The notes under the pieces are model-generated. The model worked only from the letters and a program-made list of their open reading frames with translations. It was not told where the DNA came from and ran no database searches. Position numbers and translations under genes: made by a program. Below, one piece after another: positions 24,677 through 35,139 of a stretch of 64,000 nt of DNA. Position 1 is the stretch's first letter; the number at the start of each line of letters is the position of its first letter. Source of the stretch: Heterocephalus glaber (Eukaryota; Chordata; Mammalia; Rodentia; Bathyergidae); NCBI RefSeq assembly GCF_000247695.1, contig NW_004624779.1, positions 26,255-90,254 on the forward strand, read 5' to 3'.

Positions 24677-24850
24677 GGAAAAAAATAAGGCTATTTTATG
24701 GTAATTATCATTGGAAAGATTCTAAATCAGAGAAGCATTAGCAAAGATCTCTGCTTATAGATATGTGGAGTTTGTATTGCATTAAGGATAATTTAGGAAA
24801 GCATGAATTAAAAATAAGGATAAGAATTACACACAAGAATAAAAATCTGT
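24677..24850 (+). repeat. Local duplication, copy 2
   Basis: Second copy of the segment at 23511-23690, about 1.17 kb downstream in the same orientation. The similarity stops at both edges, so the material between the copies was not duplicated with it. Confidence 0.85.
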
Positions 24851-24869
24851 AGACAGAGCTTAATTACAA

Positions 24870-25705
24870 ATTATGTTGTAATGTTTATTTATCTTGAAGG
24901 TCTATGCAGTCTTACTACTTAGAAGACCAATGTTCTAGACACTGAAATTCTAATAGAATTGTTGATTGAAGTTTTCCATTGTTTCTAGACTCTGCTCCAT
25001 GAATAAACATTAACTTAAGAAATAGTATTTGCCTTATTTATCTGTCATACAAAACTGTGAGTAAAAAATATTAACTCAAGTATAGCTTGAGAAAGTGGAC
25101 TGAATTCAGACAGAAAAATCCTCACAGCTTCAGAAAATGAATAGACCATTCATATACAGAATCCAATGTAGAGAAAAATAAAATTCAGAGAAAGAAGCTA
25201 CATTAGAACAAACAAACAAAAAGAGAATAAACATTATATAAGCCCATAGGAGACATATAGAAAAGTGTTGAGGAAATCACTCATCAGGAGTGTGAAAAAA
25301 ACAAAACCCTAAAATTGATTGGAGAATAATTGAGATAGTGAGAATACATGGGATATCCTGTGTATGAGGAATTCGTCTTCCTAGAATTGCAAAGGGAGAA
25401 GTTAAAATTAAAAAATATCCTCAAAGAAAACCATCATTACTAAGAAGTGATGGCGGAAACTGCCGGTGAAATGGAGAAATGGTATTCCAAGAGAACGTAT
25501 TTCAAATTCATTATCACAAAACTTTTCCAAGTGAATTTATTACTCAACTAGAAAGAGCCTATAACATGGACAACAAACAATGAAGAAGACATGTACTAAT
25601 TTGCAGTATTTGCTAACAGTTGAGGATGGTCCAGCTTCTTGGAATTTGGGAATTCAAGTTCCAGCTCCAATTATTTACCGGTCAACAAGTACAGCCTCTT
25701 AATCC
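24870..25705. other. No recognised feature
   Basis: A-rich unassigned sequence. Confidence 0.4.
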
Positions 25706-25722
25706 ACCTGAAACTAATTTTT

Positions 25723-25935
25723 TTTAATTCCCTCTAACTCTAAGTTTATTTTTTTTCCATTAAGCTTATTGGTACATTTTAGGTATACAGTACAGTTACA
25801 TTCATCATTGGGATCTTGTGCCTTTACATGATGTATCTTGGTTCTTATTTTTTCCCCATTCCCCTGCCCTCCCTTCACCCCCCCTTCCCTCTTAACAAAA
25901 ACTTTGTTTCCATTTTTTTTCCTTCTCTCATATTT
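25723..25935 (-). mobile_element. L1 3' end, minus strand, with extra tail segment
   Basis: On the plus strand a T tract is followed by ATTGGTACATTTTAGGTAT, the reversed L1 3' end, and the CCCCATTCCCCTGCCC-type 3' UTR. The target-site duplication TGAAACTAATTTTT is at 25709-25722 and 25936-25949. Between the first T tract and the L1 end there are about 25 non-L1 bases and a second T tract, as in a short 3' transduction. Confidence 0.88.
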
Positions 25936-25949
25936 TGAAACTAATTTTT

Positions 25950-26244
25950 AAATGAGCTTAACAACTTTAAGGTGTCTTTTGGAAAAATATCTAGATAATG
26001 AGTAGAAAGTCTCAGAATTCTTAGCAAAAATTACGCATCTCTAAGTTTTTAAACACATACCTGAAAGAACCTAGGAAAACAGCACCCACAATTGTTTCAG
26101 GTTCTCTAAAAATATAGTAGAAAAACACCCTAGATATTAGAAAGCATTCACACAAGACAGTATGAATATGAGCCCATACACTTAACAAAGAGTAACAGTA
26201 AGTGTTCAGATTAATCTTTATAGTCAACCTAATGGGATGAAGAA
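25950..26244. other. No recognised feature
   Basis: AT-rich unassigned sequence. Confidence 0.4.
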
Positions 26245-26249
26245 ATCCC

Positions 26250-26643
26250 TTGGAAAGTAATTAGGCCACCTTCTGGTGTGTTTACAGTTGAATTTCTAGG
26301 CATTATTGACTTGTAGGATGGGAAACTGAGTTGCGGGGGGGCTGCCCTGGAAGTGGGCAGGCAGCAACGTACATGTCATAGGCTATGAATGAGTATGAAA
26401 CAAAAGTGAAGAGAAACCTTCTACCTGGACATACTCTTTCTGACTCCTGTCTTCCAGGAGGTGAGCAGCGTTCCTTTGCAAGACCCTTCTGCCATGATTT
26501 TATGCTTCACCTCAAGCCTGCAGGAGTAGAATCAGCCAACTATAGACTGAATCCTCTGAAACCATGAGCCAAAATAAATCTTTCCTCCTTTAAGTTGTTT
26601 TCTCAGGCTATTGGATCATAGCAATGAATGGGTAACTAGCACA
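26250..26643 (+). mobile_element. MaLR-type LTR
   Basis: The 3' half is diagnostic: CTGCCATGATTTTATGCTTC, ACCATGAGCCAAAATAAATC (polyadenylation signal AATAAA), CTTTCCTCCTTTAAGTTG, and an end near GGGTAACTAGCACA. The 60-codon frame at 26385-26567 lies in it. The 5' half is diverged. Confidence 0.75.
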
Positions 26644-26649
26644 ATCTCC

Positions 26650-27005
26650 CCAAACAGCTAACATTAAATTGTACTTATGGTTACCAAGTATTTGAAATTA
26701 GGGATCAAGTCCAAACCTATTGAGCCCTAATCTATTTTTGTAATATTACATTATATCCCCACTCCTAAGCTCCTACTACCTCTCTATACTGTACCTATAT
26801 TGTGTGCATGGGAAAGAAAAGAACAGCACAAGAATAAACAACGGATTTAAGATCATACATTGGAGCTAAATGATAGAGTGTAAGCCAAATTCAAAATCTC
26901 TGACAAAGTAGGTTTCAATGAGTCATTCTCTCCATAACCAACTGCAAATTATACTTAGTTTGAAATGAATTATTAATATATTTAATGAATATCATGATTT
27001 GGAGC
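26650..27005. other. No recognised feature
   Basis: Unassigned sequence. Confidence 0.4.
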
Positions 27006-27010
27006 TTTAA

Positions 27011-27098
27011 TTTTTTTTTTTTTTGGTACTGGGGAATGAACTCGGGACCTTACACTTGCGAGGCAGGCCGCAGAACCACTGAGCTGAATTCCCAGCCC
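27011..27098 (-). mobile_element. ID-type SINE, minus strand
   Basis: T tract, GGTACTGGGGAATGAACTC, and a final GAGCTGAATTCCCAGCCC. It lies head to head with the next ID, about 25 bp away. Confidence 0.92.
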
Positions 27099-27123
27099 TT
27101 AAATTTAAGTAATTAAAGCTCCA

Positions 27124-27210
27124 GGGTCAGGAATTTAGCTCAGTGGTTCCAGCGGCTACCTCGCAAGCAGAAGGTCCCGAGTTAGATCCCTGGTACCAAA
27201 AAAAAAAAAA
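27124..27210 (+). mobile_element. ID-type SINE
   Basis: GGGTCAGGAATTTAGCTCAG to TAGATCCCTGGTACC and an A13 tail. With the preceding copy it forms an inverted repeat of about 85-bp arms. Confidence 0.92.
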
Positions 27211-27224
27211 TTATGTAAGTTTCC

Positions 27225-28640
27225 TTGCCATTGACTGTATCCCAGGTTTTCATTGATCCACTCATTCATTCACTCATATTTATTGTACACTAGCTGTGTA
27301 CCCGCTTTCAGCATTTGCCATGCATGTGACTGGAAGTGTCGACAAGGGTTTAATGTGGATCTGTAGCACTTGACACAGCCAGCAAAGCCTGTGCGCAGAT
27401 GTGAAGCAGGCACTCACTGAGCCACCCAGGACTAACCGAGAGCCTGTGGAGCAAGAGCTAAAACAACCAAGAGAAACATACTGGGGAATTAACTAGAACC
27501 AAGTTAATTTTCCTTTTTACTAATAATTTCTTCAAAATTTTGTTTTCTGTGTGTAAACTTTATTGGAATAAAAAGATGTATCCCATTGAATTAATTTTAT
27601 ACTATATGACATGCTGTCATTAAAGTTCTAAGTATCTAGTATAAGATAGTTTGACAATTATGAAATATAAATATAGCATAATTTCTTTTGCTAATAGCTC
27701 CTGATATTTCCAAAGATTGCATTAGAGAGATTGTATTTTATTTTAAAGGCATATATTACTCTTTATGCAGGATTATAAAGAAAAATGAAGATTTTTCTAT
27801 GTCCAAAAATACTTAATATATAAATACATATGTTTAATGTGTATTTTAAATTTTAATAAAAAAAGATTTTTAAGAGAGGCAAGTAGCAGTTTGATTAGCT
27901 TTTTACTCTTGGATATTTAATCAATCCTAAAACATAATTACAATCTTAGAATATAATTATTCTTGGAATGAAAATTGTACTAAAATCTACCTAGCCACAC
28001 TTAAGATTTTCTTCACAACTGCTTAGAAAAATTTCACTTTTGTTTGGAAAACTTTTGCTCGGGCCCTCCATTCACAATACAAAGTCGACATTTCTCTGGC
28101 TGCTAAGCTATTTTGTTTTCTGTTTCCTAGCATGCTAACATCAAAAGCTGTGACTCTGCCCTTTTCCATCCCATCCGTTTCAGACGCAGGGTAACCGGGA
28201 GGGCTTTCAGCAATGACAGCAGCTCAGTTCACTGAAAATCAAGGCTCACAGACAGTCACAGTGTTCAAGCACAGACAGCAGGGAGTGGAAGTGGACCCGA
28301 TGCCTCCCTTTCAATCTTCAGAGAATGTGAAGTATTCCATTGTAAATGCCATGATCCAGAGTGAAGATAGCATTTATTTAGGTGGGACTGCTATTTGGGT
28401 GGAAATCCTAAAATGCTGACAAATCACGAAGGCGAGTGAGATGAAAGAAGAGAAAAGAAAACACTGCCAAACAGCGGTGGGAAAAGTGGCTCCACACAGC
28501 CTCCTCCCTCGAAAAGGGCTCAGGAAAGCACCCACAGACCCCTAGCACCCCCTTTCTCGTTCTCTTCCTTTGATTTCCTTTTGCTGAGGCTCTGGGTGTA
28601 TAAAATAATAAGATAGAGCCCTTAAGGCTGCCTTTTCTTA
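27225..28640. other. Mostly unrecognised sequence
   Basis: A short L2-like word (CATTCACTCATATTTATTG) occurs near 27260-27300, too short to annotate as L2. A 68-codon frame at 28213-28419 lies in a GC-richer patch but matches no family I know. The rest is unassigned. Confidence 0.35.
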
Positions 28641-28651
28641 TGGACTTCGTA

Positions 28652-28720
28652 TAGATGGATAGATGATAGATATAGACAGATACAGCTAGGGCTATCTATA
28701 GTTAGATAGATTTGTATATA
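28652..28720. repeat. Degenerate GATA/GATAGA repeat
   Basis: Repeated ATAGATGGATAGATGATAG units, degenerating to the right. Confidence 0.8.
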
Positions 28721-28763
28721 AATCATGTTTTCCAATTTCCCAATGTTGATATTAATAGTAGGT

Positions 28764-28786
28764 AGAGAGAGAGAGAGAGAGAGAGA
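28764..28786. repeat. (GA)n microsatellite
   Basis: About eleven GA units, within a wider field of TATC/GATA-like words. Confidence 0.93.
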
Positions 28787-28954
28787 ATCATAGAAAGACT
28801 ATACCTGTTTATCATCTGTATCTATATCTCTATACCTAGCTCTATATGAAGTTTATACCTACCTACAGTAAGAAAGACATTGGAAAATGATTTATATGCA
28901 TACTAAGTTGAAAGCTTGCTCAAATTAATTCAAAGATATCTCTGTCTCTTCTAA

Positions 28955-29420
28955 AATAAAATCCATATGTCTCTCTGCTTTGTACATGACTCTATCTTAA
29001 CTCTGCCTCCACCTCTACCCTTCTGACCCCTTGCATGCCAATGCTACTACATTGCAGGAACACTGGCCTCCTTTTGATCTCCAGCATACCGAAAAAAATC
29101 CCTGGCTCAAAGTTCCTGTGCTTCCTATTTTTCTCTTCCTAGAATTCTCATGTCTGGCTCTTTGGACCTGAGACTCCTTCTCATCTTTTCAGTCTGAGGT
29201 CATATGTCACCTCTTAGGAATGATTTCTGATTTCATCTCTAGAGGTCCATCATCACTTCAGTATTATAGCACCCTATTACTTTATATCAGACAACTTATC
29301 CCAATCTAAAAATATCACATATTAGATACTTGCATGTGTCTCTTTTCAACAAAATGTTAACTGGATGAGGGCAGAATCTTTAGTAGTGTTGTGTTCCACT
29401 CTGTCAGCAACACTGAGAGT
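28955..29420 (+). mobile_element. L2 LINE 3'-end remnant
   Basis: The order of words is that of the L2 3' region: TCTTTTCAGTCTGAGGTCAT, ATGTCACCTCTTAGGAATGA, ATTATAGCACCCTATTACTT, AACTGGATGAGGGCAGAATC. Ancient, no coding capacity. Confidence 0.75.
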
Positions 29421-29424
29421 TGAG

Positions 29425-30040
29425 TCAATCACTAAGAAAAGACTGCCAAAATTTTCTTTTCATGAGTTAGTTGATAGCTCCTGGCAGGTCATTCATAGAA
29501 TCTTTATTAATAACACTTTTTGTTAACATATAATAATTTCATAGCATTTTGAGATCTATATGTATGATTCATAGTTTTTAAAAATCTGCATGATCTAATT
29601 AGCTTAGGCATAATTCTCATTTCCATCCTGAGTGAAAGAACAAGGTGGGTTAAATGTAAACAGATTGGCACTGAGAAAAGTCAGACGCTTAGGAAAACAC
29701 ATTGCTTCCTTCAAGACTGATGTTGACAGGAAACCCTCCCTGTCCCTTAAAGCCCGTGGCAAAAATCACATACTGGCCTGACAGTTTTACTTTTAATTCT
29801 GGCTGGCTATTGGCATAATCTTTGCAAGTAGGTGATCGTTACAGAAGAATCCAAAGAAGCTATTGATGAACATTTGTGGAGGGGAAGACACATTTCTGTC
29901 TCAGAAACAGAGAAACTGCTACATACTAAAAATGAGAAGAAAATAGTGAACCCACACCAGATTTTATTCTACTATTTTTATAACAAAACTGAGATACCAT
30001 AGAGGAAGGAAACTCAATGGTTGATAAACACGTTTGATCA
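29425..30040. other. No recognised feature
   Basis: Unassigned sequence. Words near 29600-29670 faintly resemble a reversed MIR, but not enough to annotate. Confidence 0.4.
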
Positions 30041-30062
30041 GCAATACATATTTTTTATTTCA

Positions 30063-30084
30063 GTGCTCGCTTCAGCAGCACATG
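30063..30084 (+). pseudogene. Truncated U6 snRNA retro-insertion, no tail
   Basis: GTGCTCGCTTCAGCAGCACA is the 5' end of U6 snRNA with one change (CGGCAG to CAGCAG). Only the first 22-25 nt are present. It is flanked by a 17-bp duplication, TACATATTTTTTATTTC at 30045-30061 and TACATGTTTTTTATTTC at 30085-30101, with one mismatch. There is no U6 3' end and no A tail. The U6 sequence and the right flank share TAC at the junction. A single extra A precedes the fragment. The fragment is not functional. Confidence 0.88.
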
Positions 30085-30232
30085 TACATGTTTTTTATTT
30101 CTTCATTAAAAGTGCTTAACATAAGCAGATGTCAACATATCCCACCTGACTCTCTTCCGTGGAAAAGTAACTTATCGTTGGCTGTCATGTCAACTTCACA
30201 TCAAAGGAAATTGAAGAGAGCTCCATACTCTT

Positions 30233-30621
30233 GTGTCTTACTTTTCTCTTGCTTCTGAGACAAAATACGGGACACACAAAGTTAAAAGGGAACGGGATGA
30301 TTTAACTCGGTTGGTAGAGGTTTCAGTCCATAGCTGGCTGGCTCCAAGGCAGAGTGGCAGGGCAGAGGGGTGTCACAGAGGAGAAACAGTTCATGGTGCC
30401 CACAAGGTAGCAAAAGCAACAGGGACCTTAACAGCATCTTTCTGTCCCTTTTCTCTTATCCAGCCTACAAGGGATTAGGGTGGTGCCAGACCAATAAGGT
30501 ACTGGTTTAGTAATCACATGCCCTTAATCCCAGCATCACACACTTCTAGATTCAGCCACCTCTGAAAAAGCCCTATCACTGTGTGAAGCTTTAGGGGGAC
30601 ATCTAGTCCCCAACCATAATA
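30233..30621 (-). mobile_element. MaLR-type solo LTR, minus strand
   Basis: The reverse complement starts near TATTATGGTTGG and contains GGGCTTTTTCAGAGGTGGC, TGTGTGATGCTGGGATTAAG and a GTATTTTGTCTCAGAAGC-type end. It is the same LTR family as 36869-37271 and 42847-43229, in the opposite orientation. The frame at 30233-30478 lies within it. Confidence 0.85.
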
Positions 30622-30961
30622 TCTGGGCAGCACTGACATAGGGGACATGGATTCTTAGTGCCACGTGTCTCACAACCTCTGTAAAAAATGAATAAATGAC
30701 CAGGTCTTAGGGAGTAGGAAATACCATTTGGGAAGCACATTTTACTCTTTCACTGCACATATGTGTGTCTTTCAGCAGCTTCTAATCTATATATTAACCA
30801 ATAAAATAATATGTAAAATGTCTTGGAACTTAATTGCAATTTTATCCCCTCCTTTAAATTAGAATCAAAATTAAATTAATCAATAAATGAATTTAATTCC
30901 AGAATACAAATAGCTTCAGTGACAGTAGAACATTGATCTTCAGTGTTTGAAAGTAAAGTAA

Positions 30962-31104
30962 AGCTGGAGGTGGTGGTACATGACTGTAACCTAGCACATG
31001 GGAGGCTGAGGCAGGAGGATCTCCATGAGTTTGAGCCAAGCCAGAGCTACACAGTGAGCTTGGCCAGCATGAACTACACAGCAAGACTCTGTCTCAAAAA
31101 AAGA
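30962..31104 (+). mobile_element. B1 SINE
   Basis: AGCTGGAGGTGGTGGTACAT, GGAGGCTGAGGCAGGAGGAT, GAGTTTGAGCCAAGCC and GACTCTGTCTCAAAAAAAG. It includes the internal duplication typical of B1. Confidence 0.92.
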
Positions 31105-31246
31105 ATGAATCATGTTATTTTACAAAAATGTAAAAGATACCTCACAATGGCTTGAAATATTGTCTACAGTACTTTAAATTAGAATATTGCAATTTCAAAG
31201 AGAACACTGGCCACTATTATTTTTACATATTGTATGTTTGACAGAT

Positions 31247-32695
31247 TAAAAAAAATTATTGGTACATTTTAGGTATACAATATGACATTATTCACTGGAG
31301 ATTTGTACCTTTACATATCTTGGTTCTTATTTTTCCCCATTCCCCTACCCTCCCTTTAATCCCTCTATCACTCTATTTACAAAGACTTTGTTTCCATTTT
31401 TCCACTTTCTCATATTAATTAATTCCATTCCCTTCTTTCCTTTCCCCATCGCTCTCACTTTCACTTCTCCTTTGCCCCTTTTCTTCCTATTTTACATTAT
31501 CTGTTATACCTTTTGATCCTTGTTTACACTTTCACTTTCTCACATCAGAGAAACTATTTGGTATTTACACATGTGTGTCCTATTTATTTCACTTAAGAGT
31601 ATCGCCTCAATGTGCATCCATTTAGTTATAAATGTCTCTAATTTCTCACTCCTTGTGGCTGCATAGTACTCCATTTTATTAAAAAACCATATTTCCTTTA
31701 TCCAGTCTCCAGTTGATGGGCAGCTGGGCTGCTTCCAAGTTTTAGCTATCACAAATTGTGCTGCTATGAACATGGGTGCACATATATCACTGTGGTATGA
31801 TTCTTTGAATTCTTTGGAGAAGATACCCAGCAGGGGAATACCTGGATCAATGGGACTTCCAGTCCTAGTTCTTTGAGGTATCTCCATACTGATTTCCACA
31901 GTGGTTGCACCAGTCTACACTCCCACCAGCAGTGGAGCAGAGTTCCTTTTTCCTCACAGCCCCACCAGCATTTGTTATTGGTTGATTTCATGATGGCAGC
32001 CTTTCTTTTCTGGGGCGAGGTAGAATCTCAGTGTTGTATTCATTTGCATCTCTCAAATGACCAGTGATGTTGAACATTTTTTCATATGTTTATTTGCTAT
32101 TCTACTTCTTTGTCTGAGAAATGTCTGTCCATTTCAGATGCCCATTTTTGGATTGGGTCTTTAAATTTGAGAGGTCTGATCTTTTTAAGTTCTTTATAGA
32201 TTTGAGATAGTAGACCTTTGTCTGAGGAAGAGCAGGTGAAGATTTTTTCCCACATTGTGGGTTTTCTCTTCACACTGCTGGTGGTTTCTCTTGCTGTGTA
32301 GAAGCTTTTTAATAAGACGAGATCCCAGTTGTTGATTGTTTGTGCTAATTCATGTGCTACTGAGGTTTCGTTCATGGAATCTTTTCCTACGCCAATGTCT
32401 TCAAGAGTTCTACCTAACCTCTCTTCCAGTTGTGTAGTGTTTCTGTTTTAATATTTAGATCTTTGATCTATTTTGATTTTAGTTTAGTGCATGGTGAGAG
32501 ATATAAGTCTAGTTTTAATCTTTGGCAAGTTGAAACTCAATTTTTCCAGCACCATTTATTGAAGAGGCTATCTTTTCTCCAGTGAGGGTGTTTGGCTCCT
32601 TTGTTGAAGATGAGGTGGCTGAGTATGTCTGGAGTTGTTTCTGCGTCTTCTAATTTTAACAGATAACTATTGAAGGCCCAAGGTTCCAATATTGC
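31247..32695 (-). mobile_element. L1 3' part, minus strand (ORF2 end and 3' UTR)
   Basis: On the plus strand it begins ATTATTGGTACATTTTAGG, the reversed L1 3' end, and runs back through the 3' UTR into ORF2. Minus-strand frames at 31540-31899, 31764-31991 and 32097-32375 encode the ORF2 C-terminal region, including the cysteine/histidine-rich WWGCEEKGTLLHCWWEC stretch. Overlap of the frames shows at least one frameshift. It is 5'-truncated within ORF2 near 32695. Confidence 0.92.
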
Positions 32696-32699
32696 CAAA

Positions 32700-33015
32700 A
32701 AAAAATAACAGTATTGGATCTATCTTGGGAATCTTTGTATACCAAAAAGATTTGCTAATTTGAAATAAATACATTAGCCGGAGAAATACTGAATTGTATT
32801 TTAACATTCATACAGAAATTAGGTACGATGATGGGACTAGTATTGGTCAAGTGGCATTGTGAAAGCAAGGTCTATAATTATGGAGTTGGGTTCATGTGAA
32901 ACAATGCTGCCTCCTAGTCTGGTGTCAGGATGAGAGTATGGAAAGAAGTATCTTCAGTATGAAGTCACAATTCCTAGAAAAAATGGAAGGAGGTGGGTAA
33001 GGCAATCAAATTACA
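32700..33015. other. No recognised feature
   Basis: Unassigned sequence. Confidence 0.4.
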
Positions 33016-33021
33016 TACATG

Positions 33022-33049
33022 TATACACACACACACACACACACACACT
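33022..33049. repeat. (AC)n microsatellite
   Basis: About twelve AC units. Confidence 0.95.
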
Positions 33050-33054
33050 CACAT

Positions 33055-33880
33055 ATACACAGAAGAGGTTGAGCCTTCCCTCTTTTCCTACCCTTTCATT
33101 TTCCCTCCCATCAAGCATTTAACTTGTCTTTGTACTCTAATGGATGTTAATGCTAAGGAATTGACATCATTTCGGTTATCTGTGATCTTCATTCTTCAGA
33201 AGTTTGAGTTGCCATTGTTTGTGCCTTTTACTCTCAGAGAGAAGACAACATTACTATTATAGAAAACCATGGATATTTTAATGACATAAATTAGGAATCA
33301 GATGTTTTACAAAAATATTTTATCAGTCCTAAATCACATTTCTGCCACCTGGTTAAATCTAATAATTGATGGCGTTAAACATTGCTGTTGGCCAAGTGGC
33401 AGCCATGGCTAACTTTCTCTCTAACTGAATGGTGCATATGGTTTATACCACAAGGTTGGAACTCAATGGTCATAAAAAATATGTTCAAAAAGTGTGTAAG
33501 CAACGATTCATCGTTACAACGAAAATATTGTATTTTCCGAGAGTCCCTGGAAGAGAACAGTGATGCCTGCATTTTATAAATTTTGAAGCAAATATTTAGA
33601 ATCTGAAGAACTCAATTACTTTTTTCTTTTAGAGTAAAAAACAAGTGCTTTAGTGACCCTATGAAATGAATCTTCACAAAGTACTTGAAGTCATGCTTTG
33701 CCTGGCACTAATTCAAGTACATTGCAACTGAGGTTATGAGCCATTAACTACTGGTTACCTTGAAAGAAATGAAAGGAATTTAAGAACATGAGAGACATGA
33801 ATGACAAAATTACATAGAATTATTGAGTTATGTCATATTTTATCAAGAATGTACTTACAGTACATAAAATAATAGTACAT
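33055..33880. other. No recognised feature
   Basis: Unassigned sequence. Opposite-strand frames at 33375-33579 mirror each other and are not recognised. Confidence 0.4.
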
Positions 33881-33901
33881 CCTACATTGAGGATATTTTT
33901 A

Positions 33902-33950
33902 TTTATATTTATTTATTTGTTTGTTTATTTATTCTTTGATCCCTGGCCCC
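33902..33950 (-). mobile_element. Deletion-form ID SINE (about 49 bp)
   Basis: Only a reversed (TAAA)n-type tail and the reversed ID head (GATCCCTGGCCCC) remain. The 16-bp target-site duplication ATTGAGGATATTTTTA / ATTGAGGGTATTTTTA at 33886-33901 and 33951-33966 has one mismatch. The body between head and tail is missing. Confidence 0.8.
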
Positions 33951-34004
33951 ATTGAGGGTATTTTTAGAGATTCTTACTTTATGAAGTCACTTTAGCAACA
34001 TCGT

Positions 34005-34135
34005 GGAGCTGCAGGATAATTATACTAGCATCCAGACTACCTAAATTCTAATCCTGGGTTCTGTCACCAACTAACTGTGTTGTGTGGAGGAAATCAATTA
34101 AATACTGGAGTATTCATTTACACTATGAAGATGTT
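34005..34135 (+). mobile_element. MIR SINE remnant
   Basis: CCAGACTACCTAAATTCTAATCC, GGGTTCTGTCACCAACTAAC and TGTGTTGTGTGGAGGAAATC follow the MIR order. Old and partial. Confidence 0.75.
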
Positions 34136-34139
34136 GAAT

Positions 34140-35035
34140 TGGATTATGTCAAAAATCATTCTCAAACATGATGTCACATGGTTCTAAATGGAGTGAGGCA
34201 TAGAATAAGGGATTTATTATTTCTTTATCTTACAAATGATGGTTTGAGATTAGTATAGCTATAGCTTGAAAGTTATATTTTTTCCAGAGGCCATTCAAAT
34301 ATTATTTTAGATCTTGAATAATTTATCTAAAACACATACGTAATGTTTCCAGTTAAAAATATATCTAGTATGCAAAACATGCCATTTTTTTCTCCTGTGA
34401 GTATTTAGTATTTTGATTAGTGTCTATAGCTTCAGAGAGATTACTGAGGCAGTAAGTAGGAGAAAACACTAATGGACAGCTAATCAAGTGAGCTAGTCAA
34501 TTACTACAGTCTACAATTATGATTCAAAAATGTCTGAAGCATTATCATTTAACGCAGTGCTTTTAGACTAAACATAAGTAGGACAGACAAGTGGCTGCAC
34601 AGTAACACACTTAGGAATATAGTTATTAAGAAGCCAAGTTTCCCATAAGATGGCAATCTTCTTGCTTTCCACGATGCCACAGGTGACTCTGCCTCTCATT
34701 GAAAATAAAATGCCACATTTACAAAACTCAAGACAATCACGAAACCCTCCTGGTGATTTGAGTTATTACATAATTTTTTCCCATCTTTAAGAGTAACTCA
34801 GATTAAATAATCCCAGTCCTCTTTTAATTGAAACCCTTCTGTAAAAACAGATGAAAGATGAAAGAATGCTGTGATTTCCTGTGCTAGCAGTATATGAAGC
34901 ATTTAAAAATATTCTATTATGCTAGTTTTTCTAAAGATATGCTATGTCCTTTGTTTTATTAATTTGCAGGTAACGAAAATTGCAAAATTCTATAACTAGA
35001 AGCAAAGCTAAACATCATATATTCAGTTTTTACTT
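34140..35035. other. No recognised feature
   Basis: AT-rich unassigned sequence. Confidence 0.4.
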
Positions 35036-35039
35036 TAAA

Positions 35040-35135
35040 AAATTAAGAAACCTGAATTCCAAAGAAATTAAAGTGCTCTCAACCCCACAGAAAATGTTGG
35101 TGACAAACTGAGTTTGGAAGCCAGACCCTGTAACT
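35040..35135 (-). mobile_element. MIR SINE remnant, minus strand
   Basis: GAAATTAAAGTGCTCTCAAC, CTGAGTTTGGAAGCCAGACC resembles reversed MIR (TTAAGTGACTTGCCCAAGG ... CCAGGTCTG). Diverged. Confidence 0.5.
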
Positions 35136-35139
35136 TTTA

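Noticed and set aside
28652..28870. Repeated GATA/TATC words as a possible CRISPR-like or regulated array
   Set aside because: Units are 4-6 bp, degenerate, and without spacers; this is an ordinary microsatellite field in a mammalian genome.
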